DNA of 64,000 bases, taken from NCBI RefSeq assembly GCF_001612965.1, contig NZ_BDBL01000005.1, forward strand, positions 1 to 64,000. Direction: 5' to 3'. Positions within the stretch are counted from its first letter, which is position 1; every line of letters starts with the position of its first letter. The notes below the pieces were generated by a model. That model saw only the letters and a list, made by a program, of their open reading frames with translations, searched no databases and had not been told where the DNA came from. Positions 8,377 to 16,413 of this stretch are shown here, one piece after another. The DNA comes from Nocardia kruczakiae NBRC 101016 (GTDB taxonomy: Bacteria > Actinomycetota > Actinomycetes > Mycobacteriales > Mycobacteriaceae). Made by a program: the position numbers and the translations under genes.

Positions 8377-9123
8377 GTGTCGGTGCCGGCCGCGGTGAAA
8401 TCCGAGATCCAGACCATCGGAGGCGCGTTCATGTTCTCCCGCGAGGCCAAGGCCTTCGGTGCCACCACCGGCGTGGACGGTTTCATCGGACCGTATACCC
8501 GCGGCCGCGGCGGCGTGCTCGGCGAGGTGGATGCCGATGTGGTGACCGCGGCGTTCGGGTTCTTCGAGCCGGAAACCGTTCGGGCGGCGTGGAATTCGGT
8601 GGCGATGGCGCCCGCGGAGGCAGCGGCCGGTTATCTGGCGGCGTGTCAGGGTTTCGGCCGCCGCAAACTTGCCGGTTTCGACGGCTGCGACCGGCTGGCC
8701 GAAATGCTTCGGGTGGTCGCCGATTCCGCCGATGTCGCAGGGGTGAGCCTGTTCGCGGGCTGGCGCGCGTTGCCGCTCGCCGACGATGCGGCGGGCCGGG
8801 TGCTGCAGTTGATCCACTGTCTGCGTGAGCTGCGCGGTGGCCTGCATCTGATCGCGGTGCGGGCGAGTGGGCTGTCGCCGTTCGAAGCGGTGCTGATCGG
8901 CGGTTCGCCGCGGGCCGACGGGCCCACGCAGGCGCGGCTGTTCGGGTGGGGTGAGCGGGTCGACGCCACCGAGGTGAGCGCCGAGATGCGGGAACGCTGG
9001 GATGCGGCCGAGGCTTTGACCGACGAGCTGATCGCCCCGGCCTTCGCGGGGCTGGACGACACTGCGGGCAAGGAGCTGGTCGAGTTGCTGCGGCAGGCCC
9101 AGGCCACGGTTTTCGCGCGGTAG
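8377..9123 (+). CDS. SCO6745-like helical protein, function unknown
   Basis: 248 residues from the GTG at 8377, chosen because GAAAGGGG lies 7 bases upstream; the in-frame ATG at 8323 has no ribosome site. The protein resembles the actinobacterial family often annotated SCO6745 (SalK-like): GGAFMFSREAKAFGATTG near the start, GFIGPYTRGRGGVLGE, a long alanine-rich helical middle, and WDAAEALTDELIAPAFAGLD near the end. Members are predicted to contain helical DNA-binding-like folds, but I know no established function. No membrane segments. Followed after 40 bp by a toxin-antitoxin-like pair. Confidence 0.65.
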   Translation: MSVPAAVKSEIQTIGGAFMFSREAKAFGATTGVDGFIGPYTRGRGGVLGEVDADVVTAAFGFFEPETVRAAWNSVAMAPAEAAAGYLAACQGFGRRKLAGFDGCDRLAEMLRVVADSADVAGVSLFAGWRALPLADDAAGRVLQLIHCLRELRGGLHLIAVRASGLSPFEAVLIGGSPRADGPTQARLFGWGERVDATEVSAEMRERWDAAEALTDELIAPAFAGLDDTAGKELVELLRQAQATVFAR

Positions 9124-9163
9124 TCGCTGTCATCGGTCCGCCATACTGACGTACCCTGTTGGT

Positions 9164-9436
9164 ATGGCGGAGACGAAGAAGGTGACGATCTCGGTCCCCA
9201 AGGATGATGTGTCGACCTTGGAGCGCTGGAAGGCGTCGGGGCGGATCGACAATCTGTCCGCCTATGTATCGGCCGCGCTGCGGGACCGGATGGATCGCGA
9301 TATCTCGCTGGATGCCATCGAGTCCAGTTTCGGTGGCGTGCCGCCGCTCGAGTTGGTGAATCAGGCCCGGCGTGTGCAGGGCCTGCCGCCGCTGTCGGCG
9401 GAGGATCTGGATCGGCGAAGCGCCGGCGCCGCGTGA
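9164..9436 (+). CDS. Ribbon-helix-helix antitoxin-like protein
   Basis: 90 residues. KKVTISVPKDDVSTLERW, then NLSAYVSAALRDRMDRD, has the beta-strand/helix/helix layout of the CopG/ParD ribbon-helix-helix fold. A polar, probably disordered tail (residues 50-90) is where such antitoxins grip their toxin. It overlaps the next gene by GTGA (9433-9436), the tight coupling usual in type II toxin-antitoxin operons. Expected roles are binding the downstream toxin and repressing the pair. Family-level call; no pair-specific name can be given. Confidence 0.7.
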   Translation: MAETKKVTISVPKDDVSTLERWKASGRIDNLSAYVSAALRDRMDRDISLDAIESSFGGVPPLELVNQARRVQGLPPLSAEDLDRRSAGAA

Positions 9437-9840
9437 GCCCGGCCGCACTGGGCGGCGTGGTGTTCGACACCGCCGCCGTGGTGGGCTGGACGCGGCGGCT
9501 GCCGTACGTGCACGCGGTGGCGTGGGCCACGGCCGAGGCCGGTCATACCATCGTGGTGCCCGCGGCGGTGGCGGCGGCGGGACAGGCGCTGATCCGGCCG
9601 GATCGGCTCGATATTCTCGCGGTGTTGCTGGAGCTGCCGCACACCGTGGTGACCGGACTGGACACCGGCGCGGCGTCCCGGGTCGCGGCGCTGCTGGCCG
9701 GGCGCTCGGATGCCGATGGTCTGGTGGCCGCCGGACACGCCGCCAGTGAGGCGGTCTCCCGCAATTGGCCGTGTTTGACCGCTCGGCCCGATATGTTGCG
9801 ACGCATCGACCATCAGGTGCTGGTCGATCCGCTGCCCTGA
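9433..9840 (+). CDS. PIN-domain-like toxin candidate
   Basis: 135 residues, starting at the GTG that overlaps the antitoxin stop. VVFDTAAVVGW near the start supplies the first acidic residue expected of PIN ribonucleases. SDADGLVAAGHAA and CLTARPDMLRRID resemble the middle and last acidic motifs, and the final strand reads VLVDPLP. PIN toxins cut RNA using a cluster of Asp/Glu residues with Mg. The motifs are weaker than in VapC proteins and the expected Glu is not obvious, so this could be a divergent or weakened PIN protein. The tie to the RHH gene is the main support. Confidence 0.6.
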   Translation: MSPAALGGVVFDTAAVVGWTRRLPYVHAVAWATAEAGHTIVVPAAVAAAGQALIRPDRLDILAVLLELPHTVVTGLDTGAASRVAALLAGRSDADGLVAAGHAASEAVSRNWPCLTARPDMLRRIDHQVLVDPLP

Positions 9841-9889
9841 CCGACCGCGGCCGCGGCTGCCGTGCGACGACGAGGAGAGGACCGCGACC

Positions 9890-10432
9890 ATGTCAACGGC
9901 CCTGAGCCCCCGGATTTCCCGGCTGCGCCAGCTGATCGACCATCCCGCCACCGGCGCTGCCGAGCGCGATGCCGCTCAGCGCATGCTCGACCGCATCCTG
10001 GCCAAGCATCCGCAGGCGGCGGGGCCGCGTGGTGATCGTGACTACGGTCCCCGCTATCACCGGGTGGGCCGGCATGCCACGTTGGCGAGTATCGCCGAGA
10101 TGATCAGTCAGGACATCGCTTTCGCGAAGATCTTCAGCATGCCGCAGCATCGTGCGGAGCTCGCCGAACGGTCGCCGATCCGCGATGCTCCCATCGAGAT
10201 CTCCTATTCGGTCGCGACGCCGTATGTCGGCAAGATCATCGTCACCATCGAGGGCGTGCCGCGGGAGTGGGGCTGGGTCAGTGACTGCGGTATCGACAAC
10301 CCGAGTCCGGCGTTGCAGGAGCTGGCCGATGAGCTGGCCGAGATCATGAACGCCTACAACCACGACGGCAGCGATATCGGCAAACGCTTCTTCGCCTGTG
10401 TTCGGGTGCCCGAGCGGACCCTGATCTGGTGA
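9890..10432 (+). CDS. Hypothetical protein
   Basis: 180 residues; not recognised. RBS-like GAGGAGAGG lies 8-16 bases before the ATG. The first 40 residues (ISRLRQLIDHPATGAAERDAAQRMLDRILAKHP) look like the short helical repeat seen at the start of DUF2786-type proteins, given here as a resemblance only. The rest is mixed alpha/beta with a central KIIVTIEGVPREWGW segment and a conserved-looking C-terminus. No signal peptide, membrane helix or Cys cluster. It follows the RHH/PIN pair after 49 bp on the same strand and could belong to that unit. Confidence 0.6.
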   Translation: MSTALSPRISRLRQLIDHPATGAAERDAAQRMLDRILAKHPQAAGPRGDRDYGPRYHRVGRHATLASIAEMISQDIAFAKIFSMPQHRAELAERSPIRDAPIEISYSVATPYVGKIIVTIEGVPREWGWVSDCGIDNPSPALQELADELAEIMNAYNHDGSDIGKRFFACVRVPERTLIW

Positions 10433-10436
10433 CCCG

Positions 10437-11378
10437 CTAGCCCGGTGCCCTGCCGGTGCCGGCTGCGAAAGGTGTTGCGGCGCTGCGCAATGCGTCGATG
10501 ACAGCGGCGGCCGCGGGGGTGAGCGCGGCGGGCGGGCGGATCAGCGACAGGCGGCGCAGTTCGGTGGCGGCGCGGTCGTGGGTGCCGGTGAGCACGCGCA
10601 GCGTGATCACCTCCGGCGGCAGTACCGGGAACAGCCCGGAGGGGACGGTGGTGACGCCGCAGCCGGCGGCGACGAGGGCGAGTTTGGCGAGCCAGTCGCG
10701 GGCGCGGTGGGCGATGTGGGGGCGGCCGGGCAGGCCGGGCCACACTCCCAGCAGGGGTTCGGTGGTGGCGGCGGGGCTCGCGATCCAGGGGGCGTCGAGG
10801 AGTTCGTCGACGGTGACGGTGGCGCGGCCGGCGAAGCGGCCGGTGGCGGGGGCGGCGACGAGCAGTTCGACGTCGGTGAGTTGTTCGACGATCAGCCGCG
10901 GCAGGTCGGTGTCGGGTGGACGGTGCGGCGGGCGGGAGGTGATCACGGCGAGATCCAGGCTGCCGGCGCGGATCGCGCGGACCAGCGCCGGAGTGGTCCC
11001 CTCGCGGGTGGACACCTCCAGGCCGGGATGGGTACGTCGCAGCGCGGCCAGTGCGGTGGGCACCAGCACCACGCCCGCGCTGATGAGGCTGCCCAGCCGC
11101 ACTCGCTGGGTGACGTCGTCGCCGTCGAGGTCGCGTCGTGCCGCATCCAGGGCGTCGAGGACGACGCGTGCGTGGCGCAGCAGGGTGAGTCCGGCGGGAG
11201 TGAGGTGGACGCCGGTGCGGTGGCGTTCGAACAGGGGTTTGCCGGCCTCGCGTTCGAGGGCGGCGGCTTGGCGGGAGATCCCGGATTGGGTGTAGCCGAG
11301 GGCGGTGGCCGCGGCGGTGAACGAGCCTCGTTCGGCGACCTCGGCCAGCACCCGCAGCCCGGCCGGTGACAGGTCCAT
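10437..11378 (-). CDS. LysR-type transcriptional regulator
   Basis: 313 residues from the ATG at 11378. The open frame continues far upstream, but that part runs antisense to the dehydrogenase gene and is rejected. The winged HTH lies at residues 3-62 (VAERGSFTAAATALGYTQSGISRQ), followed by the type 2 periplasmic-binding-like effector domain. It is divergent from the dehydrogenase at 11481 with 102 bp between, the classic arrangement for a LysR regulator and its target. A perfect dyad is at 11386-11404, immediately before its start. Confidence 0.9.
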   Translation of the reverse strand: MDLSPAGLRVLAEVAERGSFTAAATALGYTQSGISRQAAALEREAGKPLFERHRTGVHLTPAGLTLLRHARVVLDALDAARRDLDGDDVTQRVRLGSLISAGVVLVPTALAALRRTHPGLEVSTREGTTPALVRAIRAGSLDLAVITSRPPHRPPDTDLPRLIVEQLTDVELLVAAPATGRFAGRATVTVDELLDAPWIASPAATTEPLLGVWPGLPGRPHIAHRARDWLAKLALVAAGCGVTTVPSGLFPVLPPEVITLRVLTGTHDRAATELRRLSLIRPPAALTPAAAAVIDALRSAATPFAAGTGRAPG

Positions 11379-11385
11379 GACAGTA

Positions 11386-11404
11386 CGGCATACCAGATAT
11401 GCCG
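11386..11404. promoter_or_regulatory. Dyad operator candidate between lysR and dehydrogenase gene
   Basis: CGGCATA (11386-11392) and TATGCCG (11398-11404) are perfect 7-bp arms with a 5-bp spacer. The site is 7 bp before the LysR start and 76 bp before the dehydrogenase start, so it could serve autorepression and activation at once. Its dyad and AT core fit a LysR recognition site; binding is inferred. Confidence 0.55.
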
Positions 11405-11480
11405 GACTCTCGCTGGTGGCATGGCCGGATCGCGACCTACGTTGGCGGGGAAGTGAATTCGAAATCAGGAGGAGTGGGCG

Positions 11481-12584
11481 ATGCGTGCGGCGATGTTGGA
11501 GCAGTTCGGGCGGCCGTTGACGGTGACGACCGTGCCCGATCCGGTGGCCGGCCCGGGTGAGGTGCTGGTGGATGTGCTGGCCACCTGTGTATTGCCTTAT
11601 GCGGCAGAGGTTTTCGGTGGTGTGCGCAAGTACCCGCTGGAGCCGCCGGTGATTCCCGGGATGGGCGGGGTGGGCCGGGTGGTGTCCGCCGGTCCGGATG
11701 CGACCCGGCTGCGGCCGGGTGATCTGGTGTGGTGTGATCCGACGGTGCGTTCCCGCGACGACGCGCGCACGCCCGACATCACCCTGCAGGGCTGGAGTTC
11801 GCGCGGGGCGGGCGGGCTGCGGTTGTCGCGGTATTTCCATCACGGTTCGTTCGCGGAGCGGATGGTCGTGCCGACCGAGAACGCGGTGCCGCTCGGTGAC
11901 GTCGATGCCGGGGAGGTGGCCCGGTGGGCGGCGCTGGCGGTGCCGCTGGTGCCGTACGGGGGTCTGCTGGCGGCGGATCTGCGCGCGGGGGAGACGTTGC
12001 TGGTGAGCGGGGCGACCGGCAATTTCGGGGGTGCGGCGGTGGCGGTGGGGCTGGCGATGGGTGCGAGCCGGGTGGTGGCTCCCGGTCGCAACCGCACGGC
12101 TCTTGCCCGGTTGCGGGACCTGTTCGGTGAGCGGGTTCGCCCGGTCGAGCTGACCGGTGACGAGGAGGTGGATCGGCAGGCGATGCAGGCGGCGGGCGGG
12201 GGCCCGGTGGATGTCGTGCTCGATATTCTGCCGCCTGCGGCGGATTCGCGGGTGGCGCGGACCGCGGCGATGACGGTGCGGGAGTTCGGTCGCGTGGTGC
12301 TCATGGGCGGGGTGGGGATGCTGGGCGGTCCCGATCTGGCGCTGCCGTATCCGTGGCTGATGCGCAACGGTGTCACGGTGCGCGGGCAGTGGATGTGCCC
12401 GCGCACCGCGGTCGGCGGGCTGATCGAATTGGTGCGGTGCGGGTTGCTGGATCTGTCGGGTGAGACGGTCACGACCTTCGGGCTGGCGGAGATCGCGGCG
12501 GCGGTCGAGCATGCCGCGGCCCATCCCGCGGCGTTCGATCGCACGGTGGTGTTGCCGCAGCGGCGGTCACCACTGCCGGAGTAG
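11481..12584 (+). CDS. Medium-chain dehydrogenase/reductase (zinc-independent type)
   Basis: 367 residues with RBS AGGAGG shortly upstream. The GroES-like N-terminal domain (VAGPGEVLVDVLATCV, PVIPGMGGVGRVV) is followed by a Rossmann domain with LLVSGATGNFGGAAVAVGLA at about 170-190. The structural-zinc Cys cluster and the usual catalytic Cys/His set are not visible, so it looks like a quinone-reductase-like or zinc-independent alcohol dehydrogenase. It would reduce or oxidise a carbonyl/alcohol with NAD(P)H. Divergent LysR gene at 11378 is the probable regulator. Confidence 0.85.
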   Translation: MRAAMLEQFGRPLTVTTVPDPVAGPGEVLVDVLATCVLPYAAEVFGGVRKYPLEPPVIPGMGGVGRVVSAGPDATRLRPGDLVWCDPTVRSRDDARTPDITLQGWSSRGAGGLRLSRYFHHGSFAERMVVPTENAVPLGDVDAGEVARWAALAVPLVPYGGLLAADLRAGETLLVSGATGNFGGAAVAVGLAMGASRVVAPGRNRTALARLRDLFGERVRPVELTGDEEVDRQAMQAAGGGPVDVVLDILPPAADSRVARTAAMTVREFGRVVLMGGVGMLGGPDLALPYPWLMRNGVTVRGQWMCPRTAVGGLIELVRCGLLDLSGETVTTFGLAEIAAAVEHAAAHPAAFDRTVVLPQRRSPLPE

Positions 12585-12611
12585 GTAATACGCGGGTATT
12601 ATGGTGGCTGC

Positions 12612-12905
12612 GTGGAGTACGCATGGTGGATCGGAATCCACTCGTTCCTGGATCGTGCCGAGGTGGCGCCCTGGGAGGTGATGGAGGTGCTGTATTCGTC
12701 GCGGCGCTGGCCGCGCCCGGCCCGCACCCCGGAAGGGCTGCCCGTCACCACCGTATGGGGCCGCACCGATGCGGGCCGTCCGCTGGTGGTGATGCTGCGG
12801 ATGCGGCCGTCGCCGGAGTCGGCCGGCACCTGGGAGATCGTGATGGCCGCGCAGATGCGCCCGCAGCAGCTCGAGGAATACACCGCATGGGAGGCGAACC
12901 GATGA
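12612..12905 (+). CDS. BrnT-like toxin candidate
   Basis: 97 residues. The layout resembles BrnT ribonuclease toxins: an early helix (APWEVMEVLYSSRRWP), a strand-rich middle (VTTVWGRTDAGRPLVVML) and the closing WEIVMAAQMRPQQLEEY, which sits where BrnT has its ISARKA segment and terminal helix. The basic active-site residues of that segment are not kept here (AAQM). The gene overlaps the following RHH gene by ATGA, toxin first, as in BrnT-BrnA pairs. A divergent or inactive relative is possible. Confidence 0.55.
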   Translation: MEYAWWIGIHSFLDRAEVAPWEVMEVLYSSRRWPRPARTPEGLPVTTVWGRTDAGRPLVVMLRMRPSPESAGTWEIVMAAQMRPQQLEEYTAWEANR

Positions 12906-13225
12906 CCGACAAGCACATCTTCGAACCGAAGCCCGGCGCCGACCCGCAGGCGGTGGTGGACGCGCTGGTGTTCGACGACACCGCCGCCGCACCCGCGCTG
13001 CCGCCCACGGGCGAAGAGATCGAACGCGGCATGGTCACCACCTCCCTGAAACTGCCGAAGGATCTGCGCGACCGGATCCGGGAGGCGGCCGCCGAGCACT
13101 GCATCACCCCCTCGATGCTGATTCGCCAATACATCGAGATGGGGTTGCTCGCCGAACAACCCGGCCGCATGATCCCGCTCTCGGATGCGATCCGGGTGCT
13201 GAGCAGTCTGCGTCCCTCGGCCTGA
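12902..13225 (+). CDS. BrnA/CopG-like antitoxin candidate
   Basis: 107 residues from the ATG at 12902, overlapping the toxin-like stop. Residues 1-38 are polar. The ribbon-helix-helix core is at about 41-82: VTTSLKLPKDLRDRIREAA followed by ITPSMLIRQYIEMGL. It has toxin-second gene order and a mid-chain RHH, both typical of BrnA antitoxins, which bind DNA and neutralise the toxin. Convergent with the MutS-like operon that ends at 13243, leaving only 17 bp between. Confidence 0.6.
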   Translation: MTDKHIFEPKPGADPQAVVDALVFDDTAAAPALPPTGEEIERGMVTTSLKLPKDLRDRIREAAAEHCITPSMLIRQYIEMGLLAEQPGRMIPLSDAIRVLSSLRPSA

Positions 13226-13242
13226 GGCGCGGGCGGCGCCCG

Positions 13243-14721
13243 TCAGTGTTCGTGGGCGTCGAATTCGGTGGCGGCCCACAGGTCGTAGCCGTGACCGCCG
13301 GGCTCGGGCGGGCCGGGCACGATGCGGTGGGTGCGGGTGCCGTCGGGGCGGCGTTCGGCGCGCAGGAACAGATCGCCCGGGTGTGCCTCGGCGTGGCGGG
13401 TGCGGGCGTAGTCGTGGAGGTGGGTGACGAACACGACCTTCACCCCGGCCTCGGTGAGCGCGCGCAGCAGCGGTCCGGCGAGACGGCCGGCGTCGCGTTC
13501 GCCGGTGGAGGCGAACGCCTCGTTGCACAGCAGCATCCCGTGTGGCCCGATCCGGTCGATCACGGCGTTCATCCGGACCAGTTCGTCGGCGAGTTTTCCG
13601 TAGGATAGGGTGTGGTCCTCGTCGCCGACGAAGTGGGTGAACACCCCGTCGCGGACGTCGGCGGCGAATTCCTCGGCGAGGACGAACATCCCGGCCTGCA
13701 TCATCAGCTGCGCGGCGCCGAGGCTGCGCAGGAACGTGGATTTGCCGCCGTTGTTGGCGCCGGTGACGATCAGCAGCGATCGCCCGTCGGCAGCGAGGTC
13801 GCTGCCCGCGACGGGCGCGGGGGTAGCGCCCAGGGCCAGGGTGATGTCGCGCAGCCCACGGCAGTGCAGCCGCGTCGTGCCGGGTGGGTGGGGATGCGGC
13901 AGGCAGTAGGGGATGGCGGCGCGGTCGAGGCGGTCTCGCAGGATCAGGCAGCCCAGGTAGAAGGCGGTCTCGTCACGTAAGCGCAGGAAGAAGGCATGCA
14001 ACTCGTCGGCGGCTCCGGCGACCACGTCCGCGAGTTCGGCCAGCGCGTGATCCTCGAGCTGCATCACCGGATCGGACGTGAGATCACCGTCGGCGATCGC
14101 GTCGAAAACGTGTGCGCCGCGCGACAATCCGAATCGTGGCCGGCGCGGCGGCGGTGGCCGGTGGACCACCACATCGGTGATCTTGTTGCCGGCGCCCAGG
14201 CCTGCTTCGAATTCGACTCCGTGGTCGAAGCGCAGCACGCTCAGCTCGTCGTGCACCGCCTGCAGGTAGGTGTCGTCGAACTGTTTCGTGGTCGCGATCA
14301 GGTCGGTCCAGCCCGCGGCGGTGACGCGGTCGCCGTCGCGTTCGAGCAGGACGCGCAGTCGGCGCAGCAGTTCGAGCTGTTCGGTGAACGGTGGCAGCGC
14401 GAGCACCAGGGTGCCGTTGGCTCGCCGCCCGGTGGCGGATGTCCAGCGCCGCACCGCGGTCGCGGTGGCGGCGATGTCGTGGACGGCGCGCACGAGGTGC
14501 GGATTCGCGCAGCAGTCGGTGAGCACGGCGTGGCGGTGGGAGATCACCGCCGGATCGGCCGGGGCGGCGGCGATCACGGCCCGGACCGCGTCGGCTGTCG
14601 CCGGATCGCTGTCGGCGATCGCGTCGAACAGCGCGGACAGGCCCAGATCCTCGACGGCGGTCTCGCCGAGCGCGGTGGGTGCGGGTGTGGTGTCGCCGGG
14701 GTAGAGCAGCCGGACCCTCAT
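13243..14721 (-). CDS. MutS-like ATPase (second of a tandem pair)
   Basis: 492 residues, much shorter than canonical MutS (about 850). It lacks the mismatch-reading N-terminal domain and holds only the core/lever region (residues 1-320) and the ATPase. Walker A is VTGANNGGKSTFLR; the MutS-type loop motif follows as HTLSYGKLADELVRM. Walker B reads MLLCNEAFASTGERDAG, with Asn where MutS has Asp, then VVFVTHLHDYA. It starts at an ATG that overlaps the stop of the paralogue upstream (ATGA, 14718-14721). It may form a heterodimeric ATPase with that paralogue. The biological role is unknown. Confidence 0.85.
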   Translation of the reverse strand: MRVRLLYPGDTTPAPTALGETAVEDLGLSALFDAIADSDPATADAVRAVIAAAPADPAVISHRHAVLTDCCANPHLVRAVHDIAATATAVRRWTSATGRRANGTLVLALPPFTEQLELLRRLRVLLERDGDRVTAAGWTDLIATTKQFDDTYLQAVHDELSVLRFDHGVEFEAGLGAGNKITDVVVHRPPPPRRPRFGLSRGAHVFDAIADGDLTSDPVMQLEDHALAELADVVAGAADELHAFFLRLRDETAFYLGCLILRDRLDRAAIPYCLPHPHPPGTTRLHCRGLRDITLALGATPAPVAGSDLAADGRSLLIVTGANNGGKSTFLRSLGAAQLMMQAGMFVLAEEFAADVRDGVFTHFVGDEDHTLSYGKLADELVRMNAVIDRIGPHGMLLCNEAFASTGERDAGRLAGPLLRALTEAGVKVVFVTHLHDYARTRHAEAHPGDLFLRAERRPDGTRTHRIVPGPPEPGGHGYDLWAATEFDAHEH

Positions 14722-16238
14722 CGCGCCAGCCTCGCGGTCACCGCGTCGTAGCCGAGTCCGTAGCGGTCGGCGAGTTCGGTGGCGTAGGCGTGGCCGTCGG
14801 CGCGGCGGCGCACGATGCGGTAGCTGCGGTGTGCGCGGTCGTCCGGGTCGGTCAGTGCCACCATCGACACCACCTCGGGTCCGGCTTCGGCGAGGTCGTC
14901 GAAGAAGCTCACCCACACGCCCCAGGCGCCGCGCCGCACGATGTGGGCCAGGACCTCGCCGGCGATGCGCACGCCGTCGTGGGTGGTGGTCGTGGAGAAA
15001 CTCTCGTTGAGCACGATCAGGGTGTCCGCGCTCGCGGTCCGCAGAATCTCGCGCATCGACCGCAGCTCCGTCAGCAGCCTTCCGTCCGGGTCGCCGGCGT
15101 GTTCGGCGCGTTCGAAGTGGGTGTGGATGCGATCGGGCAACGGCAGCCGCGCCGTGTGCGCGGGGACCGGGCCGCCGAGCGCGGCGAAGTACACCAGTTG
15201 CCCGATCGTGCGCGCGAAGGTCGTTTTGCCGCCCTGGTTGGGGCCGGTCACCACCGCCAGCCGTTGCGGGCCGTCGAGCCGGAAGTCGTTGCACACCACA
15301 GTGTTCGGTGAGCGCATGGCGAGGGCGAGGTCGTAGGCGCGGTCGGCGTGGATCGGTCCGCCCGGTGCGGCGATCTCGGGCAGGCACACACTGCGCCCGG
15401 TTCCGGCGGCGCGGTGGGCGAAGCGGCGGTAGCGCAGATAGAACTGCATGCCTCGGTCGAAGTCGGCCACCTCGGGGGCGATGACATCACGATGGCGGGT
15501 GACGAAGTCGGCCAGTCGCGCGAACGGCGCCGGGTACCGGGCGGCGACCCGGTCGAGGATCTGTTCCTCGGTCTGGTTCATATCCGGCCACTCCGGTCGC
15601 GGGCGCGGGTCGTGGCGGTGGGGTGCGCCGAAGCGGGCGAGTAGTTCTGTCACGGCGGCGGTGTAGTCGGGGGCGGGGCGGGCGGCGCTCACCTCGAGGG
15701 TGCGGTCGACGATCCGCAGCCGGTACCGCACCTGGGCCAGCGCGGCCTGCACGGCGTCGACGTCGCCTGCCAGTGCGCGCAGATCCGGACTCGCGCAATA
15801 GGTGTCGAGGTAGGTGCGCCACCGCAGCAGGGCTCGCGATCGCAGTGGCAGTCGTGCGATCGTGGTGTGCAGCGCGGTCACCGCCGTCACGTAGTCGGCG
15901 GCGGCGTCGAGGTGCAGGCGGTGGCGCTGATGGGGGTGATGCAGCTCGCCCGCGACGCGCAGCCGGCGTCGCACCCGCCACATGGCGATCACGAAATCCT
16001 CTGCGGCGGAATAGGTTTCCTCGTCGTCGAGGTCGGTGAACACTTCCTGGCGGAATCGTATGGTGTCGGGGTCGCGGACCGGGCGGTGCAGCAGGGCGGC
16101 GAGGTCGTGGTCATCGGTCTCGCCGATGATGGCGGCGATCAGCGGTGCGATCTCCAGATCGGTCAGCGCGTCCGCGCCGACCTCGACGGACGCGACTTGC
16201 TCGGCCGGTACCGGCCACAACACGCTGACGATCTGCAT
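14718..16238 (-). CDS. MutS-like ATPase (first of a tandem pair)
   Basis: 506 residues from the ATG at 16238, preferred over the GTG at 16256 because GGGAAG lies about 10 bases upstream. Like its partner it lacks the mismatch-recognition domain. Residues 1-320 are a helical MutS core/lever-like region, then VVTGPNQGGKTTFAR (Walker A), LLTELRSMREIL and TLIVLNESFSTTTTHDG (Walker B with NE instead of DE). The two genes overlap by four bases and share only the domain plan, so they are diverged paralogues made together. A role in DNA mismatch repair should not be assumed. Confidence 0.85.
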   Translation of the reverse strand: MQIVSVLWPVPAEQVASVEVGADALTDLEIAPLIAAIIGETDDHDLAALLHRPVRDPDTIRFRQEVFTDLDDEETYSAAEDFVIAMWRVRRRLRVAGELHHPHQRHRLHLDAAADYVTAVTALHTTIARLPLRSRALLRWRTYLDTYCASPDLRALAGDVDAVQAALAQVRYRLRIVDRTLEVSAARPAPDYTAAVTELLARFGAPHRHDPRPRPEWPDMNQTEEQILDRVAARYPAPFARLADFVTRHRDVIAPEVADFDRGMQFYLRYRRFAHRAAGTGRSVCLPEIAAPGGPIHADRAYDLALAMRSPNTVVCNDFRLDGPQRLAVVTGPNQGGKTTFARTIGQLVYFAALGGPVPAHTARLPLPDRIHTHFERAEHAGDPDGRLLTELRSMREILRTASADTLIVLNESFSTTTTHDGVRIAGEVLAHIVRRGAWGVWVSFFDDLAEAGPEVVSMVALTDPDDRAHRSYRIVRRRADGHAYATELADRYGLGYDAVTARLAR

Positions 16239-16311
16239 TCCCCACCCACTTCCCACACCGCCCGGATCGGATGAACGACCCGGTAGGGGGCTTTTCGGTC
16301 AGGCTAGCCAC

Positions 16312-16335
16312 ATTACTTACCGGCCGTCAAGTAAT
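16312..16335. promoter_or_regulatory. 24-bp palindrome, MarR operator candidate
   Basis: ATTACTT (16312-16318) and AAGTAAT (16329-16335) are perfect arms, and the middle contains the palindrome CGGCCG, so 22 of 24 positions obey the dyad. It sits in the 175-bp divergent region between the MutS-like gene (start 16238) and the MarR gene (start 16414). Size and AT-rich arms suit a MarR dimer, so autoregulation is likely. Confidence 0.6.
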
Positions 16336-16413
16336 CGCGACCGAACGAGGCGGGAGCGGGCCAATTTGTACAGCCAACTACACAGTTAGCTTAGTAAATG
16401 ATACGGTGGAGTC

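Noticed and set aside
11379..12524. N-terminal extension of the minus-strand LysR frame to 695 codons
   Set aside because: The extension is antisense to the dehydrogenase gene; the HTH starts only at the ATG at 11378.
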